From: Leptasterias polaris
Lineage: Eukaryota; Echinodermata; Asteroidea; Forcipulatida; Asteriidae
Assembly (NCBI GenBank): GCA_037783415.1
Contig: JAZGTN010000073.1
Location: 3,534,001-3,598,000 of the forward strand
DNA: 64,000 nt
Direction of reading: 5' to 3'
The translations under genes and the position numbers were made by a program. Each line of letters starts with the position of its first letter. Within the stretch, counting starts at the first letter, position 1. Below are positions 25,601-37,200 of this stretch, one piece after another. A model generated the notes under the pieces. That model was not told the DNA's origin. It made no database searches and worked only from the letters and a program-made list of their open reading frames with translations.

Positions 25601-26960
25601 ATTCCAATTTCATAGGGCTGCTTAAGCACAGAAAGTAGCTCAGCACAAAATATTATGCTTACCAGAATATGTTTACCAGCTAAATTGCCATGTCACATGC
25701 ACACTTCTGACTGGTAACTTGCTAATATTTGCTAAGCAGCAAAATTGTCAGCTCTATGAAATTGGGCTTGTCCTGATGACATTTAATCCAGCCGGCCGTG
25801 TCTCTGACCGGTTTGAGCCCCGCCACCACTTATGCCTTCTCTCTTTCCAAAAACTGCTTAAGCAGAAAATATTGTTTACGATTTTCTGCTGAGCAAAAAT
25901 AAGAAGGATACCAGTCAAAGATAGGACATATGAAATGGTATTCTTGCTGGAATATCTTATTCTGGTAAGTAAAATGATGTTGTGCTTAGCTACTTTTTGT
26001 GCTTAATCAGCTCTATGAAATTAGGTCCAGTATTGTTGGTTGATATGGTATGCCAAATGTGGCTAAGTGTGTATTTTTCCTGATTCTGTCTTGCAGTTGG
26101 CTCCCATCAAGTTGAGTCGATACGGAGAGGATCTCTTGTTCTATCTTTACTACACCCACGGTGGAGACGTCTTACAGCTGGCAGCCGCTGCGGAACTGTA
26201 AGTAAACATCATGGCGCTCCTCACCACAATATTCTGCATTCATAGCACCCTGTACAGGTATTGAAATTAAAACTGGACCGCAGGCCCGAGGCTAGTGATT
26301 TTAGCGTCAGGCCAGTAAACTCACAACCTGACCAGCCTAGTGGTCTTGTGTTTTTCAATTGAATAATAATAGGCTATCCATTGTGTAATATCTTTGTGAA
26401 AGAAAATGTTAACTATGAATAAAATAAGAAATTTTGCGGAACATCTCTCTTTTGAGTATTTTTTGGGAAGTTAGTGTGCTTAGCGAAAAATTGCAGGGAA
26501 CTAGTAATTTGTGTGTGATAATTTATATAATAATTTAGTAGGTAAAATATTTTTTGGGTAAGCAGGTGTGTGTGCTTAATGAGGTCTATAAAATTGGACC
26601 CCTTATGTTAGGAACAATTTAACATTCTTGATTAAACTGGTCAGATGAGTTACATTCTGAAGGTATTAAATCTGAGGAAGTATTGTAGTACTTTGATTTC
26701 ACTTTGATTTCATCCTCAGCTACAACCGAGACTGGCGATACCACAAGGAAGAGCGAGTCTGGATCACCAGGGGGCCCATGATGGAGCCCCAGGTCAAGAC
26801 GAACCTCTACGAGCGAGGCCTCTACTACTTCTTCGACTGCCTCCGGTGGACCAAGGTGCCCAAGGAGTTCCATCTGGATTACGATAAGCTTGAGGAGCGC
26901 CCCCACCTGCCAGCATCGTTCCACCACAACGTGTCTACGAATCCCGTCATGGCGCACTGA
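13649..26960 (+). CDS. CNOT2: CCR4-NOT transcription complex subunit 2
   Basis: Scaffold subunit of the CCR4-NOT deadenylase; with CNOT3 it docks on CNOT1 to control mRNA decay and transcription. Coding exons: 13649-13659 (exon from 13621), 15375-15427, 16237-16370, 17875-17929, 18591-18762, 19500-19679, 20259-20377, 20640-20780, 21839-21940, 22519-22635, 23400-23556, 24584-24695, 26097-26197, 26720-26960; 1695 nt, 564 aa. The N-terminal half is low-complexity, rich in Gln, Ser, Asn and Met. Conserved islands are LDMSDFPVLANR, EDFPALPGS, KFPGDK-type RFPGDK, and then FIRAAETDPNLVQLALGSDL. The C-terminal NOT-box domain (about 415-555) includes RYGEDLLFYLYY and RDWRYHKEERVWITR. Full length compared with the animal family (about 540). 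The start is the first ATG in the 13621 exon that gives the conserved frame. Confidence 0.95.
13735..14290. repeat. Recurrent ttgttgcatttggcag motif array in CNOT2 intron
   Basis: A 15-16 bp motif (tgttgcattt[ag]gcag) recurs about nine times. The first four copies are 45-50 bp apart, alternating gcagtcaactcaa and gcagtcaagtga downstream; later copies are irregular. Confidence 0.7.
15436..15546. mobile_element. Family A element fragment
   Basis: Carries taatttcataaagctgagc, ccagtcacaacaatgc and ttggctggtaacc, in family A order, with both ends degraded. Confidence 0.5.
15546..15730. mobile_element. Family A element, near complete
   Basis: gggcccgatttcatagagctgc at left; ggataccaatcacaagtgg and gctggtaaccttattctgg inside; gtgcttaagcagc at the right, abutting the next copy. 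Confidence 0.75.
15723..15905. mobile_element. Family A element, long-variant type
   Basis: gcccaatttcatagagctgc at left, caactatgaaattggcccc-type right end. Middle block aaggcatgctaaccttccgg is the inverse of the one in 3956-4247. Confidence 0.6.
16178..16240 (+). promoter_or_regulatory. Duplicated 3' splice site of CNOT2 exon 3
   Basis: The sequence tcctttctgatattttgcag followed by atttt occurs twice, 33 bp apart, so AG acceptors exist at 16202-16203 and 16235-16236. The distal one gives the conserved protein. The proximal one adds 33 nt containing an in-frame TGA. Confidence 0.8.
16735..17100 (-). mobile_element. Dispersed repeat with (TAA)n end
   Basis: Starts with a TAA microsatellite, then cttatatagcgcacaaat, a layout seen at 3' ends of LINE-mobilised repeats read in reverse. 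The remainder to about 17100 looks like repeat body and has no sustained ORF. Family not recognised. Confidence 0.45.
17333..17405 (-). mobile_element. tRNA-like SINE head
   Basis: Reverse strand shows gctcggtggtctagtggc (A-box-like) and gtcgtgggttcgcatccc (B-box-like) at tRNA spacing; it lacks a clean acceptor stem. Confidence 0.45.
17466..17708. mobile_element. Family E inverted-repeat element
   Basis: Ends cagggatgagattt and gactctcatccctg are inverted; it carries ctgaattcagactttttatg. A second copy is at 23083-23350, also in a CNOT2 intron. Confidence 0.7.
21270..21525 (+). mobile_element. LINE reverse-transcriptase C-terminal fragment
   Basis: Translates to ITPSLGELYWLPIRERIHFK and then a KLALFVYKYWN-type stretch, the post-RT 'LHWLP...RI.YK' signature of CR1/L2-like LINEs. 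Truncated, in a CNOT2 intron. Confidence 0.65.
21550..21795. mobile_element. Family D element with internal tandem repeat
   Basis: About four copies of a 45-bp unit holding gaaacaatggaaacgtgcac, then the family D right end (gtgatgtcat ... ggtctata). Confidence 0.5.
22040..22490. repeat. 68-bp minisatellite in CNOT2 intron
   Basis: Six to seven copies of a unit running ttactagattgtatctccac to atggtgttactgcaaacc. The sub-block catgcttggtttgaatgcc alternates with catgcaaagtttcaaatcc. Confidence 0.9.
23083..23350. mobile_element. Family E inverted-repeat element, copy 2
   Basis: cacggatgagacatttcag at left, cgactctcatccctg at right; shares ctgaattcagacttttttg with 17466-17708. Confidence 0.65.
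24095..24346. mobile_element. Family A element, G/C-rich variant
   Basis: ggccccaatgtcatggctctgc at left; gcagagccatgaaattgggccc at right, a good inverted repeat. The interior (gcgcttaagtcg, gcgcttgctcgg) differs from the main type. Confidence 0.65.
25601..25768. mobile_element. Family A element
   Basis: attccaatttcatagggctgc ... gctctatgaaattgggc, with internal ccagaatatgtttaccagc. Confidence 0.7.
25850..26030. mobile_element. Family A element
   Basis: aaactgcttaagcagaaaat at left, ggataccagtcaaagatagg inside, cagctctatgaaattagg at right. Confidence 0.7.
26470..26600. mobile_element. Family A element, degenerate
   Basis: Recognisable only by gtgcttagcgaaaaattgc and gtgcttaatgaggtctat ... 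aattggacccc. Confidence 0.4.
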
Positions 26961-29138
26961 CAACGTTAGTCGGTTTGATGGACGGTGGTACCCTTGCTGC
27001 AGTGGCTGTTAATTTTTCCTTTTTCCGTTTTGCAGAACCGACAAACTCTTTTTTTCAGTATTGACTTTAACTCCAAGAAATATTAAGTATGCGTAAAGTC
27101 TAGAAAACAAATGTTGAAAACAATCAATGATGTACCTTTAGAAAAGTGAAATGCTCTGGGTATAAATTCCTTTGGAAAAAGAGTGCCGGGGGAGGGGGGT
27201 AGGGGTAGGGGGTAGGGGAAGGTTTGGGAATGGTGGCAATCGGATCCTCACTTGGCTATTATCTTGTGTAGGATTCTTCAGAACCTTTTGTTAACAACCT
27301 TTTGTTCCCGGTGGTGATCGATCTCGCCGTGCCATATTTTGTTTTTTTCCAGCATGCCTTCCTCGCTTATAACCCCTAGTATTGGTTAATACAATTTTCA
27401 TTACCAACAGAAAGAGAAGATACAAATTTAATGAAATCTTAACTATCATACTCATGAATGGCATTCAGTGCAAGCTCATCAAGCTGCATGAAATAGCGCC
27501 GTTTCACATGGCATTCCAGAAATCAATCACTCTGTTGCAATTGGTCAACAATTATCTTTACACTTTTTCGGGGAGATAATGTGAGTTTTGCAGAAACATT
27601 TGTACAAATGTCTTGGTGGGGTGTTGAGGCAATGAGCACATGTCTCTGAAAGACAAAAACCCTTCACCTTATCAACCAGTTGCACTAACGCCACATTCAG
27701 TTTCTGTATGTCATGTCACCATTTTAGGAGTCAAACAGCATGTATTACTTATGTCAAGCATGTTAACACTGCGTGGCCTTTAATGCGCACAACATTGTAA
27801 AACACACAGTGACATTGGCTCCCAAAATGGATCAACCGATATTTGTTGTGATGAACTTCGCTCTTGAAAGGGCATGTCAACTTACAAATATCACAGAGTA
27901 GCAGAGAACAATTATTTTCCAGATATAATGACATGGCTTGGGTCAAACAAAACAATTTGTTTTTGCAACGTTTCAACTAACTTATGTATAGTTCCCGAAA
28001 CATGCGATCTGTACAGGCAACTTGGGTTTTGGCTTTTGGCATCAAGTTCCAGTTGCGTGAAGCGTTAAAACATTTCAAGGCAGTCAAGTTGTTCACCAAC
28101 CTTTGATAAAACTCTTGTGTGTCACATTTGGTATTTATATTTTATTTACTTTGATTACTCACTGAAGGCCATCCCCCAACCTCCCCCCTCACCCGGCAAG
28201 TTACACTTGCTTTACCCTTCTATTTAGTGGTTTTCTTTACCTGAAAATAAAATGGGATGTTCCAAAAAATCTAACCCATATCTGTGCAAGGTTTGAGCTG
28301 TTGAGGGCAATGTTTGAATTATCCAGACAAATTTGTTTACTTTTTTATAAAAAGAAATCATCATCAAGAAATTATTGAAACAACCAAAAATGAAAGCTAA
28401 AGACATTGATCAACATTATAACTCGTTAAACTTTTTTTTTTTTTAACCCCTGTATGAAACGAAAAGCCAATGTTTAAACATTGATGGAAATGTGGTCGCC
28501 AAATATTTTGGCTACTGTTTCTTTCTTTTTTCTATCAAAAGTTGTGCTGCTGTAGAAAGAAGTTGTACAAATAAAGTTATTCCATACAGTAAAATGAAAA
28601 AAGAAGAAGTTACTTTGTCTAAAGTTTGTTTACTAGTTTGTCTAAAGTTTGATTTCCTACCTCCTGCGCAGGTGGTAGTTAATATTAAGCAGAACAGTTC
28701 TTTTCAGAACTGAGAAGTATTCCAAATGATCTACTCCGCGACTGCAGAATAAATAGCAAGACAAGTTATCAAAGAAAAAAAATCTACCTAGAGTAGATAT
28801 ACACATGGTGTTACCGCAAACCAAATATACATTGATACCTCACAATGCAATGCCTCTAATCCCATTATTTCAAACTCGTTTCACATTATCAACATTTTAC
28901 ACACATTTAAAAAAAAGGCCTCCGACCACTCGAACCCTCGTTATTCGTTCTTTATATGACCGTGAAAATGCTGAAAACTTTGAATGGTCCCTTTAGTTAA
29001 TGAAACAGCCGCCGGTCCCGATCCTCTGCACAGTGCAGGATCTCTGGATCCCAGCTAGAGTTGGGATCTGCCGATGGGCCGTCCCAACTGTGTCACTCGA
29101 GCTGGGACCGGTTCCAACCACGGTTGGGACAGAACATG

Positions 29139-29315
29139 TATAGACCTTATGCATATGACGTCATTTGAGTAGGGCGCCCTCACCTAGAGGTCAAAAGGAA
29201 GATGCTCATTGGCCAGTCTTGTGCGCCGCGCGTACAAATCAGCGCGTTTCCATTGTTTCATCATCAGTTTACCTCTAAGATGGCGGCTTGGTGACGTCAA
29301 TGCATAAGGTCTATT
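29139..29315. mobile_element. Family D inverted-repeat element
   Basis: tatagaccttatgcatatgacgtca at left and tgacgtcaatgcataaggtcta at right form a strong terminal inverted repeat with CRE-like TGACGTCA-type cores. A YY1-like AAGATGGCGGC lies at about 29277-29287. Confidence 0.8.
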
Positions 29316-30046
29316 GTACTAGCTCCCGGTAGCAGCCGAAACCTTGGAAATGACTGCATTGTTTAACCTTGGGTGTAAATCTGATAACCAGCAGTCGGTG
29401 ACATATTTCCACTTGAACCCATAGATGTTTGGTGGTTATGATAACATCATGCAATCTCATCACCTATTGTTCAATGTGCGTATTGTTGATTAACGGATGA
29501 GCTTTGCATCCGTTTAAAACGATTGAAATAACAGAATGGTCGTGTACTTTTGAACGACTAGATGGTAGTCGATTGGCGACGTTCAACACAACAGAATTAC
29601 TGGAGAAGAGATATCTGCATCAAACAATGCGCCGAAACTATAGAGTAAAGTTTTAGGGGCACTGCTGTTCAATTAAAAATATAGCTTCCGTTTGCATTTC
29701 TCTTATTAAAACAAGCCCATTGTTATGCCATCTACTAAAAGTGTTAAGATAGTCCGACGTGGGTGTAAAAACAAATGCAATGTCTGTCTGTAAATGGAAA
29801 TAGTTCTTAAAAACATGGAAAGTAAAGGCTGTGGGATGGGGGGGGGGGGGGGGGGTTTCACTGTGTAAACATACAGTGAGTCGTAAAAATCCTGTGGCGT
29901 GCGTGCGCCCGGAAGAAAGACGCAGCAAAAGTTATCGGAGGAAGTGCGTAAGCAATGTGAAAAATCGTGTTTCAAGAAAACTGCTGAGTGTGCACGTTTG
30001 ATCGGTTCTCTGCAATTCATAAGTCATTATACGAATGTGAAATCTC

Positions 30047-30202
30047 AGTGCATGACGTCAATGACCGCCATCTTTGACGACAAACAATGGGCAAGAGTAG
30101 TGCACGCGTGTATGCGCGCTGCGCACCTCTCTCGGCCAATGATAGCCTTTCACGCATGCACGTTTCAACGATGGCGGCCATGCCAATGCAAGGGGTCTAT
30201 AA
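30047..30202. mobile_element. Family D element
   Basis: tgcatgacgtcaatgaccgcc near the left end, gcgcgctgcgcac in the middle, gatggcggccatgcc and ggggtctata at the right. Confidence 0.6.
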
Positions 30203-31043
30203 TAGCAATTTAATACTTGTATTTGATTGACTGTTTTTGAACGGGTGGTTTTGCTTTTTTTTGCTTCATCATTATGATTTTACATTAATTCTCAATCAAC
30301 CCACTTGTCAACTAAGAATCATGTGGTCTGAACTTTTAACTGCCGGTCAGGTCTGGTCACCCACTCCAAAGGAAACTGATTGTGCATTTAGTGATTTCCT
30401 CTGGACAAACAGTGAAATTAATGATAGTAAGGCCATAAAAAGGGAAGTTGCTGGCATCGCTCCATTTCAATTTGTGCAGGGAGTTTTTTCTTCCCCCTCC
30501 CTTCTTCTTTTTCTTTCTTGTTTATGGATGGTCCTTTTAGTTTAGTTTTTATCCATAGCAGTAGGCCTACTAGACCTACAAGAGTATTATTTTTTAACCA
30601 AGAGTACCTCAGTTCGTCAATGGTGTGTAAAAAATCACATTAGACTAGCTAATATAAATCTAGCTATATATGGCTCTTGGTTTGAGTTCAGATTTGGTTT
30701 AGGAAGTTGTGAATGGAAGTAATATCAAATTATGCGTATTTAATTTCACTCAATGAAAGTTTGAAAACTGTCAAGTAATGGTCAGATATTGATTGTTCAA
30801 TGATTAATGTTGGTGATGGTGGTGAGGCATGCATCCGTAAGTTTTGTGCACTTTCATACCGAAATTAAGTACAATCAATATAGCCAAACATGGTTAAGCC
30901 ACTACCAAGGTGATTTAGCGGAAATCGTTATTTCGCGCGGGTGGGTTTACAACGCGGCGTTCTTCGGTCACTGGTGGATCGCAGGCCTACGTAATGGTAG
31001 GCTGTTGTAACTTCCTTCCTCCCTCCCTGGCTGAAGCAATTAT

Positions 31044-31050
31044 TATATAA
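31044..31050 (+). promoter_or_regulatory. TATA-like box of the astacin gene
   Basis: TATATAA followed by gg, 176 nt before the ATG; the interval has no intron signals, so this could be the core promoter. Confidence 0.45.
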
Positions 31051-31225
31051 GGACTGAACGTCTCCTCCAGTGGGTATTGTTATTTCGGACGAGTGGTCGT
31101 CACATCACTGGTAGTCTAATTAACGCAAAATATTGTTTTGTCTGAGTGGTTATACGGCTTGCTATAATAATTATTCCATCACTAGTTTGTCGAGTTGGTA
31201 TTCAAGAGTTACGACTGATTGCAAG

Positions 31226-34200
31226 ATGGGTGTGGCGGGAAACGTGATGCTGACCCTGCTCTTGGTCTACTCTGTCCATGCTTTACCGGTATGTATTAAA
31301 CTTCTACAACTTGGAAAATATTTATGTTTATGGTGTAAACTGTTCTCAGAGAGAGATAGGGAGAGAGAGCACAGCGTTTATTAGCCCAGGTTGGACTCCT
31401 CCGTTGCAGTGTTGGGTCCCATCAGGGGCTAAGACTAAGAGTTTATACCGAACATGCTTATGCATATATATTTCTGAATTTTAAGAATTTTGTAAATTCT
31501 TAAAATTCACCTTAAAAGGTGCTACAATTTTGCTCTCTGCAATTTTCCTTTGTGCATTTTTCCTCTCTGCAAATTTCCTCTGTGCAAATTTTCTCTCTGC
31601 AATTTTCCTCTCTGCGTGCAATTTTCCTCTCTACAATACATGACTAACACGGCTACCAACCACAATATATTTTCAAAAAACACAGTTGAACATTGCTTGG
31701 TTCGTCGTTGAATATACTATTATGAAGTCCTTTCTAAGAGTTTGAAAGAGAATTTGATCTACAGACGGAAGTTTTTAATACAGAAACAATTTTTAAATGT
31801 CCTTCTTGTTGCTAAGATCTTTATTATCTCATTTGTAATTTTTGTCAACTTTGGTTTCAGATGGTTCCTGACACTTTTGATAATATTACAGGGGATTTAG
31901 CTCCTAATGGAATGCCCTTGTTTGTGGTGAGTTATCATTGCTTTATTTAATTATTTATTAATTTGTTTGAAAGATACAAACTGTTTATCGAGTACCAACA
32001 ATAATTTTTAACGGCCTTGCTGCAACCCGAAAGCGGAGTCTTCACTAAGGCCTTTCCAACGCAGTAAAAGTATAATCACATAACCTAAAGGCCTACTTTT
32101 GGTAAAAATGAGTTACCTAAATAAAAAGTTACGTGGTTAATGAGCGCTGGGGAGCTGTTGGTTTTATAAAACCATGTTTAGAAACGACACCCTTTGAAGC
32201 ACCTCCGACTCTGTACTTTGCGGTTTTCCGGGAGGGCTCTCTCGGCACCAAGGCAGGGCTAGCTTAACGGCCCTGGACCCAGGCAGACCCTCGCCGGCTG
32301 TGCCTGCTCGGTCTTCATAGGATCGGGTTAGTTTTAGAGAAAGATGGAATTTTTCTTTAAAAATTGAATCCGAGAAAGGCTTCAGGCATGGAGCCTTTCT
32401 AGGCATCTGAAAGCACACACTTCTCTGCTACAAGGGTGGAATCCTAGCGCAATGACAAGGAAATACTAATCTTGTTTCCTCCCCTCTTTTACAGATTGAT
32501 CTTAAAGTGCCAACTTACGAAGGTTAGTGTTCAATATATCGAATATCTACTCTCTTTGAATCAATAGAAGGTACAACAATGCTAACAATGGAAACACTGC
32601 GGCCACTAGTATGCTTTAAGATAAGATCCTTTGTAATGAACGACATTTCTGTATAGTGACGGTGTTTCAAGCCTGCCTAAGGTTGGCAAAACTGTGGTGT
32701 TACTTATGGATACTCTTGAATCAAGATAAGGTATGCTGGTATGGCGCTTGGTAGTAGTTGGCAAAGCGTCTGCTCTAGTCTCTAAATCATGATATTCTGA
32801 ATTGGTTTTGGTGATTGTTTTGTCCACAGAATGTAAACTGACTTCTTATGTGTGTATAGCTCTCGACTTGAACAACTAGCCCTGGTGGCCTTTTCACTTT
32901 CGTATTATCTTAGCCCTGGCGGCCTTTCACTTTCGTATTATACTACAGTGACGTCCTGGATGTCAGTCCTATATAGGGCTATTGATCAACCGACTGGCTC
33001 AACGCAAATCTTTCCTTGACTTTCTTTGGATAAGTCAAGGAAAGATATGTCTTGAGCCACGCAGTCAGTTAATCAAACGAGCTACACACCACCTGGTTCA
33101 ATTCCATGTCTTAAATATTTCAGGTGTTAGGGACATTGGAGGCACCTTCTGTATTGTTTTAGAATAACAATTGCACAAAGAATCCAACAAATTCCAACAA
33201 TAACTTTCATATATTTCAGATATGAGCAAATTCGGCACAGAAGCGGAAGACGAAAGCATGGAAATAATTCTAAGAGAGAACGCCAACATGACAACAGGTG
33301 AGTGTGACGACAAAGAACAAATCTTCACTTCGCACGAATATTAGTTATTATACCTTTTTCTCATGTGATCTGCTGAAAATGTGATTTCTATTTAACCTGG
33401 TGTTTTATTTTATTTTACACAGGCGTTGAAAACATAATGATTGAAGGTGACGTCATCCTTGGTTACAACATCAACGAAAATGGCGCAACGGTGAGTAAAA
33501 CGATATCCAAACTGACGACAAAACGGCATTGCGCCATTATTCTGTGTGTGTGATCCCGCCAATTCCGAATTTTTTGTTCCAAAATTTCATGTCAATTGAT
33601 TTTGTTTTTGGGGTTCTTATCTTAACAGCAACCACAAGAAACCGCAGCACGGAACCGCAATCGACGCTGGCCTAATGGTGTAGTGCCTTATTTGATCGAT
33701 AGAACGTTTGGTAAGTTCTCTTCTAAAACATGAATGTATAGAATTTGTGTTTCTTAAAAGAATGCTATGTAAAATGATGGCAGACATCTCCGTAATTTTT
33801 TATGCAAATTGTTGTACTATTGGTAGTTATTATGATTTTACACATCTCTTTATAGTTACGAGCCTTTACCATAAATGATTCTCTGTGTCGTGTTTCCTGT
33901 ATTCAAAGCCAAACAACCAAACACTGATATAACAAGGCACCAAACTGTTTTCCCACTGTGCCTCGTTTTAGTTTTAATAATGTGTGAATGCAAGAAAAGT
34001 ACAAGATAGCTTTGTTGGTCAAGGTCTATACTCTCTGCTTGGACAGAGGTTTCATTCATACTGCCGTACCCCATGGAACAGTCTTCCAGTCTCTGTTGTT
34101 ATGGACATCTTTTTCATCGTAATCAGCAGTGTTTTCTGGACACCATACTCTTGAACTTGTCTAGCAACTCTGAGTTGCACTGAACCATTTGATTAGCACA

Positions 34201-37200
34201 TCGGAGCTTTTCAGTCTAATTTTCATTCTGTTCATTGACCTCGTGAATGTCCGTTGGGCTATTGTTCTAACTTTGTTTGAAATACATTTTTCCTTGCAGA
34301 TTCTGGAGCAAGGAACCGTATCTTAGCTGGTATTCAGAGGTATCACCAGGCAACATGCATAAGATGGGTACCAAGGACCAACCAGAGAGACTACGTACAC
34401 ATTGTACCGAGGCAGGGGTAGGTGTAGACTTGGTTTCAAGTCTGTAAAAATGTTCTTTGCTTTACATCAATGAGAACCAGTGCATGAGTGATGGCTCAAC
34501 TTTAGTTGCAAACAATAACCGTCTCATCAGACTTGAGATGAAGTCTTTGAAAAGGATTCAATAAATCATTCAAGAAAACGAAAAATCCCTTCCTCGTCAT
34601 TCAAAATACCAACTCTAAGTGTAAAATGTGAATAGAATTCCTGTTTGCAATTAAAATAATCATTCTAAATGCTCATGATAAAGATGATTCTGACTATCAT
34701 TAATTTTCACCCTGAATTGGACAAAAAATAAGGCTGGTTGCAGCAGGCATTATTGTTGTGTGTTGGTCTTTTTAAAGCTGGGATGTATACACATACATTG
34801 AAAGTTCAAAAATAGACTGTCCTCAAACATTTCTATAAAATCACAAATGGCCCAGGCTCTGAACCAAAAGGACTCAGAGGTGGAAAGCGTGCGGAAGCTT
34901 CGAAGACAAGCTTCGGTTCTCAGCGTATGACGTAAGTTCATCACGAAGGGAGAGCGTTGACCCAAACTGTTCTTATTGTTTATATTTTGACAAAAGGGTA
35001 ATGACAGAAATCGACAAGAATGATTTCCGGGTCACAACTGGGAAAACCAAGGTCTGTCGAAGATTAAAGCTGTGTTCAAAGTTCAAAGAAGAGTGGAGGG
35101 GTGTTACTTGAACTCTGAACGGAAATATATTTAAGAGGTGACTGGTGGGTGTAATGTGCCGGAAGATGATAAGTTCCGCTAGAACAGCAGGCCCCTATAC
35201 ATGCACATTGTTATGTCACGCATTGATTTTTGTAATAGCATTTTGTATGAACTTCCCGATCCTATCTTACGTGATTTACATTGGCTTCCGATAAAATACC
35301 GTATTCAGTATAAGATACTTTCATTAACATTCTTATGTTTGCAAGGTTTGGGTCCTACTTATCTCCAAGATCTCATCCAAAAATATCATCCAGTTCGTAA
35401 TATCCGCTCAAAATCCAAGTCTCTCTTAGTATGTCCCTCGAATTTCACTAAATTTTATGGGGCCAGAGCTTTTGCAGTAGCTGCAGCAGAACTATGGAAT
35501 AGTCTTCCTGACAACATAAAACAAGTGCAAACAGTGAATTCATTTAAGACAAAGCTAAAAACACATTTATTTTTGCAAGTGAATGTGATATGCGCTATAT
35601 AAGAATGGTTCATTATTATTATTATTACTATTACATAACGCCCAGGATGCAATGTTATCACAAAGGGAAAGAGCGTTGACTGAAACTACTCTCCTTTGAG
35701 TTTGACAAAAGGGTAAAGACAGAAAAGGGCAAGGATTTTTTCCCGGTAACAGCTTGGACTGCCAGGGTCTCAAAGATGGGAGGGATGTGGTCAAAAGAAG
35801 TGGAGGGGTGTTCAACCTGACAAATTATAATGGCCCGGTGTGCTAAAACTGGCACCCAAGCAAAATGGGAAACAACGACTTGGCGCCAATTTGATTTGTA
35901 AATATGATTTATCACATCAAAATTATTGTGTCTCTTTATTGTTGAGGATATCACACTTGGTGAAAGATTATAAAAAATACTTCAAAATCTGGAATCATTT
36001 TGCCGTAAGTCATTTTTCAAACCAACATAATTATCATACGTAACGATTGTGTTTTGGGTGTTATTTGTTTTATTATTCAGTTGTTTCTCGGCGGTTGGTC
36101 GTCAGGGTGGGCGACAGGAGCTGTCGGTCGGGGGAACATGCACTTTTGCCCGGGGGACCATCATGCACGAGATGATGCACGCCGTGGGGTTCCAACACGA
36201 GCAGACCAGGACGGATAGAGATCAGTTTGTCACCATCTTCTTTCAGAATATCCAGAGAGGTAAGTAACTGGCTTGAGATATCGGAAGAGTGTTATTGTTA
36301 ATAGGAGAAGAAATAATCCCCAGGCAGGTTGGAAGTTTGTGAAATAGCAGGCACATTTTGATTTCTTACAAGGATAGCCCCAAAGCCTTTGCGTACTTTC
36401 GCTCGGTCTCAGTAGTACCTCATCCAAAGGCACTAGGATGGGCTGATCCACAATGCACTTTGGACCACTTCCCCTAACCTAATAACCCCCTCGACTTCTT
36501 TATGTTTACGAAAAAGGTTTGACTGTCAATAATAATGTTACTCTGTGTGAATCCATAGCAAATAATTATTGTCATTATTTGCCTCGATCGCAAAACTCTT
36601 CTTCCAACTTTGTTTCAAAAAGATCGTTTACAATATCCATGGAGCCGCCATGCGTTATCATAATCGTGTGCGTACATAAGTTTTTATATGCACTTTGCGT
36701 AACTATAGAAAGTCACAATTCCCATCCTAGTAGAGTCATGTAGGCCTACTTCACACACTGCACTGAGACAGTTAACTTTAGAAATTATGAGTGTGATTTT
36801 TTTTCCTCCATCTACTTTTGGCAGGGTTGGAATATAACTTCCAGCGGTATAGCTCAACCGTCATAGACACGCTGCAGACCCGCTACGACTACGCCTCCAT
36901 CATGCACTATCCACGCAGAGCTTTCTCGAGTAACGGACGGGATACCATCGTGCCTAGGCAAGCTGGTGTCTCCATCGGTAACCGCAATGATTTCAGTACA
37001 ATCGATATCTTCAAAATCAACCGATACTACGAATGTGGTAAGATACCCCAGGGATTTTTTGTTTTCATTTATAAAAGATGAAATATATTTTCATAAGAAA
37101 TGTTAACACTGACAAAAAATTTCCCTTTCTTTTTCGAAGGTAGACCTAAATTTTTACAGGAAAAAGTACACTGTTCATAAAAACATATTCAGTTGAGCTG

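Larger units (their letters stand above)
26961..31225. other. CNOT2 3'UTR and intergenic stretch up to the astacin gene
   Basis: AATAAA at 28246-28251 and 28569-28574 are candidate CNOT2 polyadenylation signals, which would give a long 3'UTR. No further gene is supported. It contains two family D elements, a poly(G) tract near 29840 and, at 28805-28825, a relic matching one end of the 68-bp intron minisatellite. Confidence 0.5.

Noticed and set aside
29653..30020. Overlapping short ORFs as genes
   Set aside because: They run through a poly(G/C) tract and a family D element edge, with no family resemblance or splice support.
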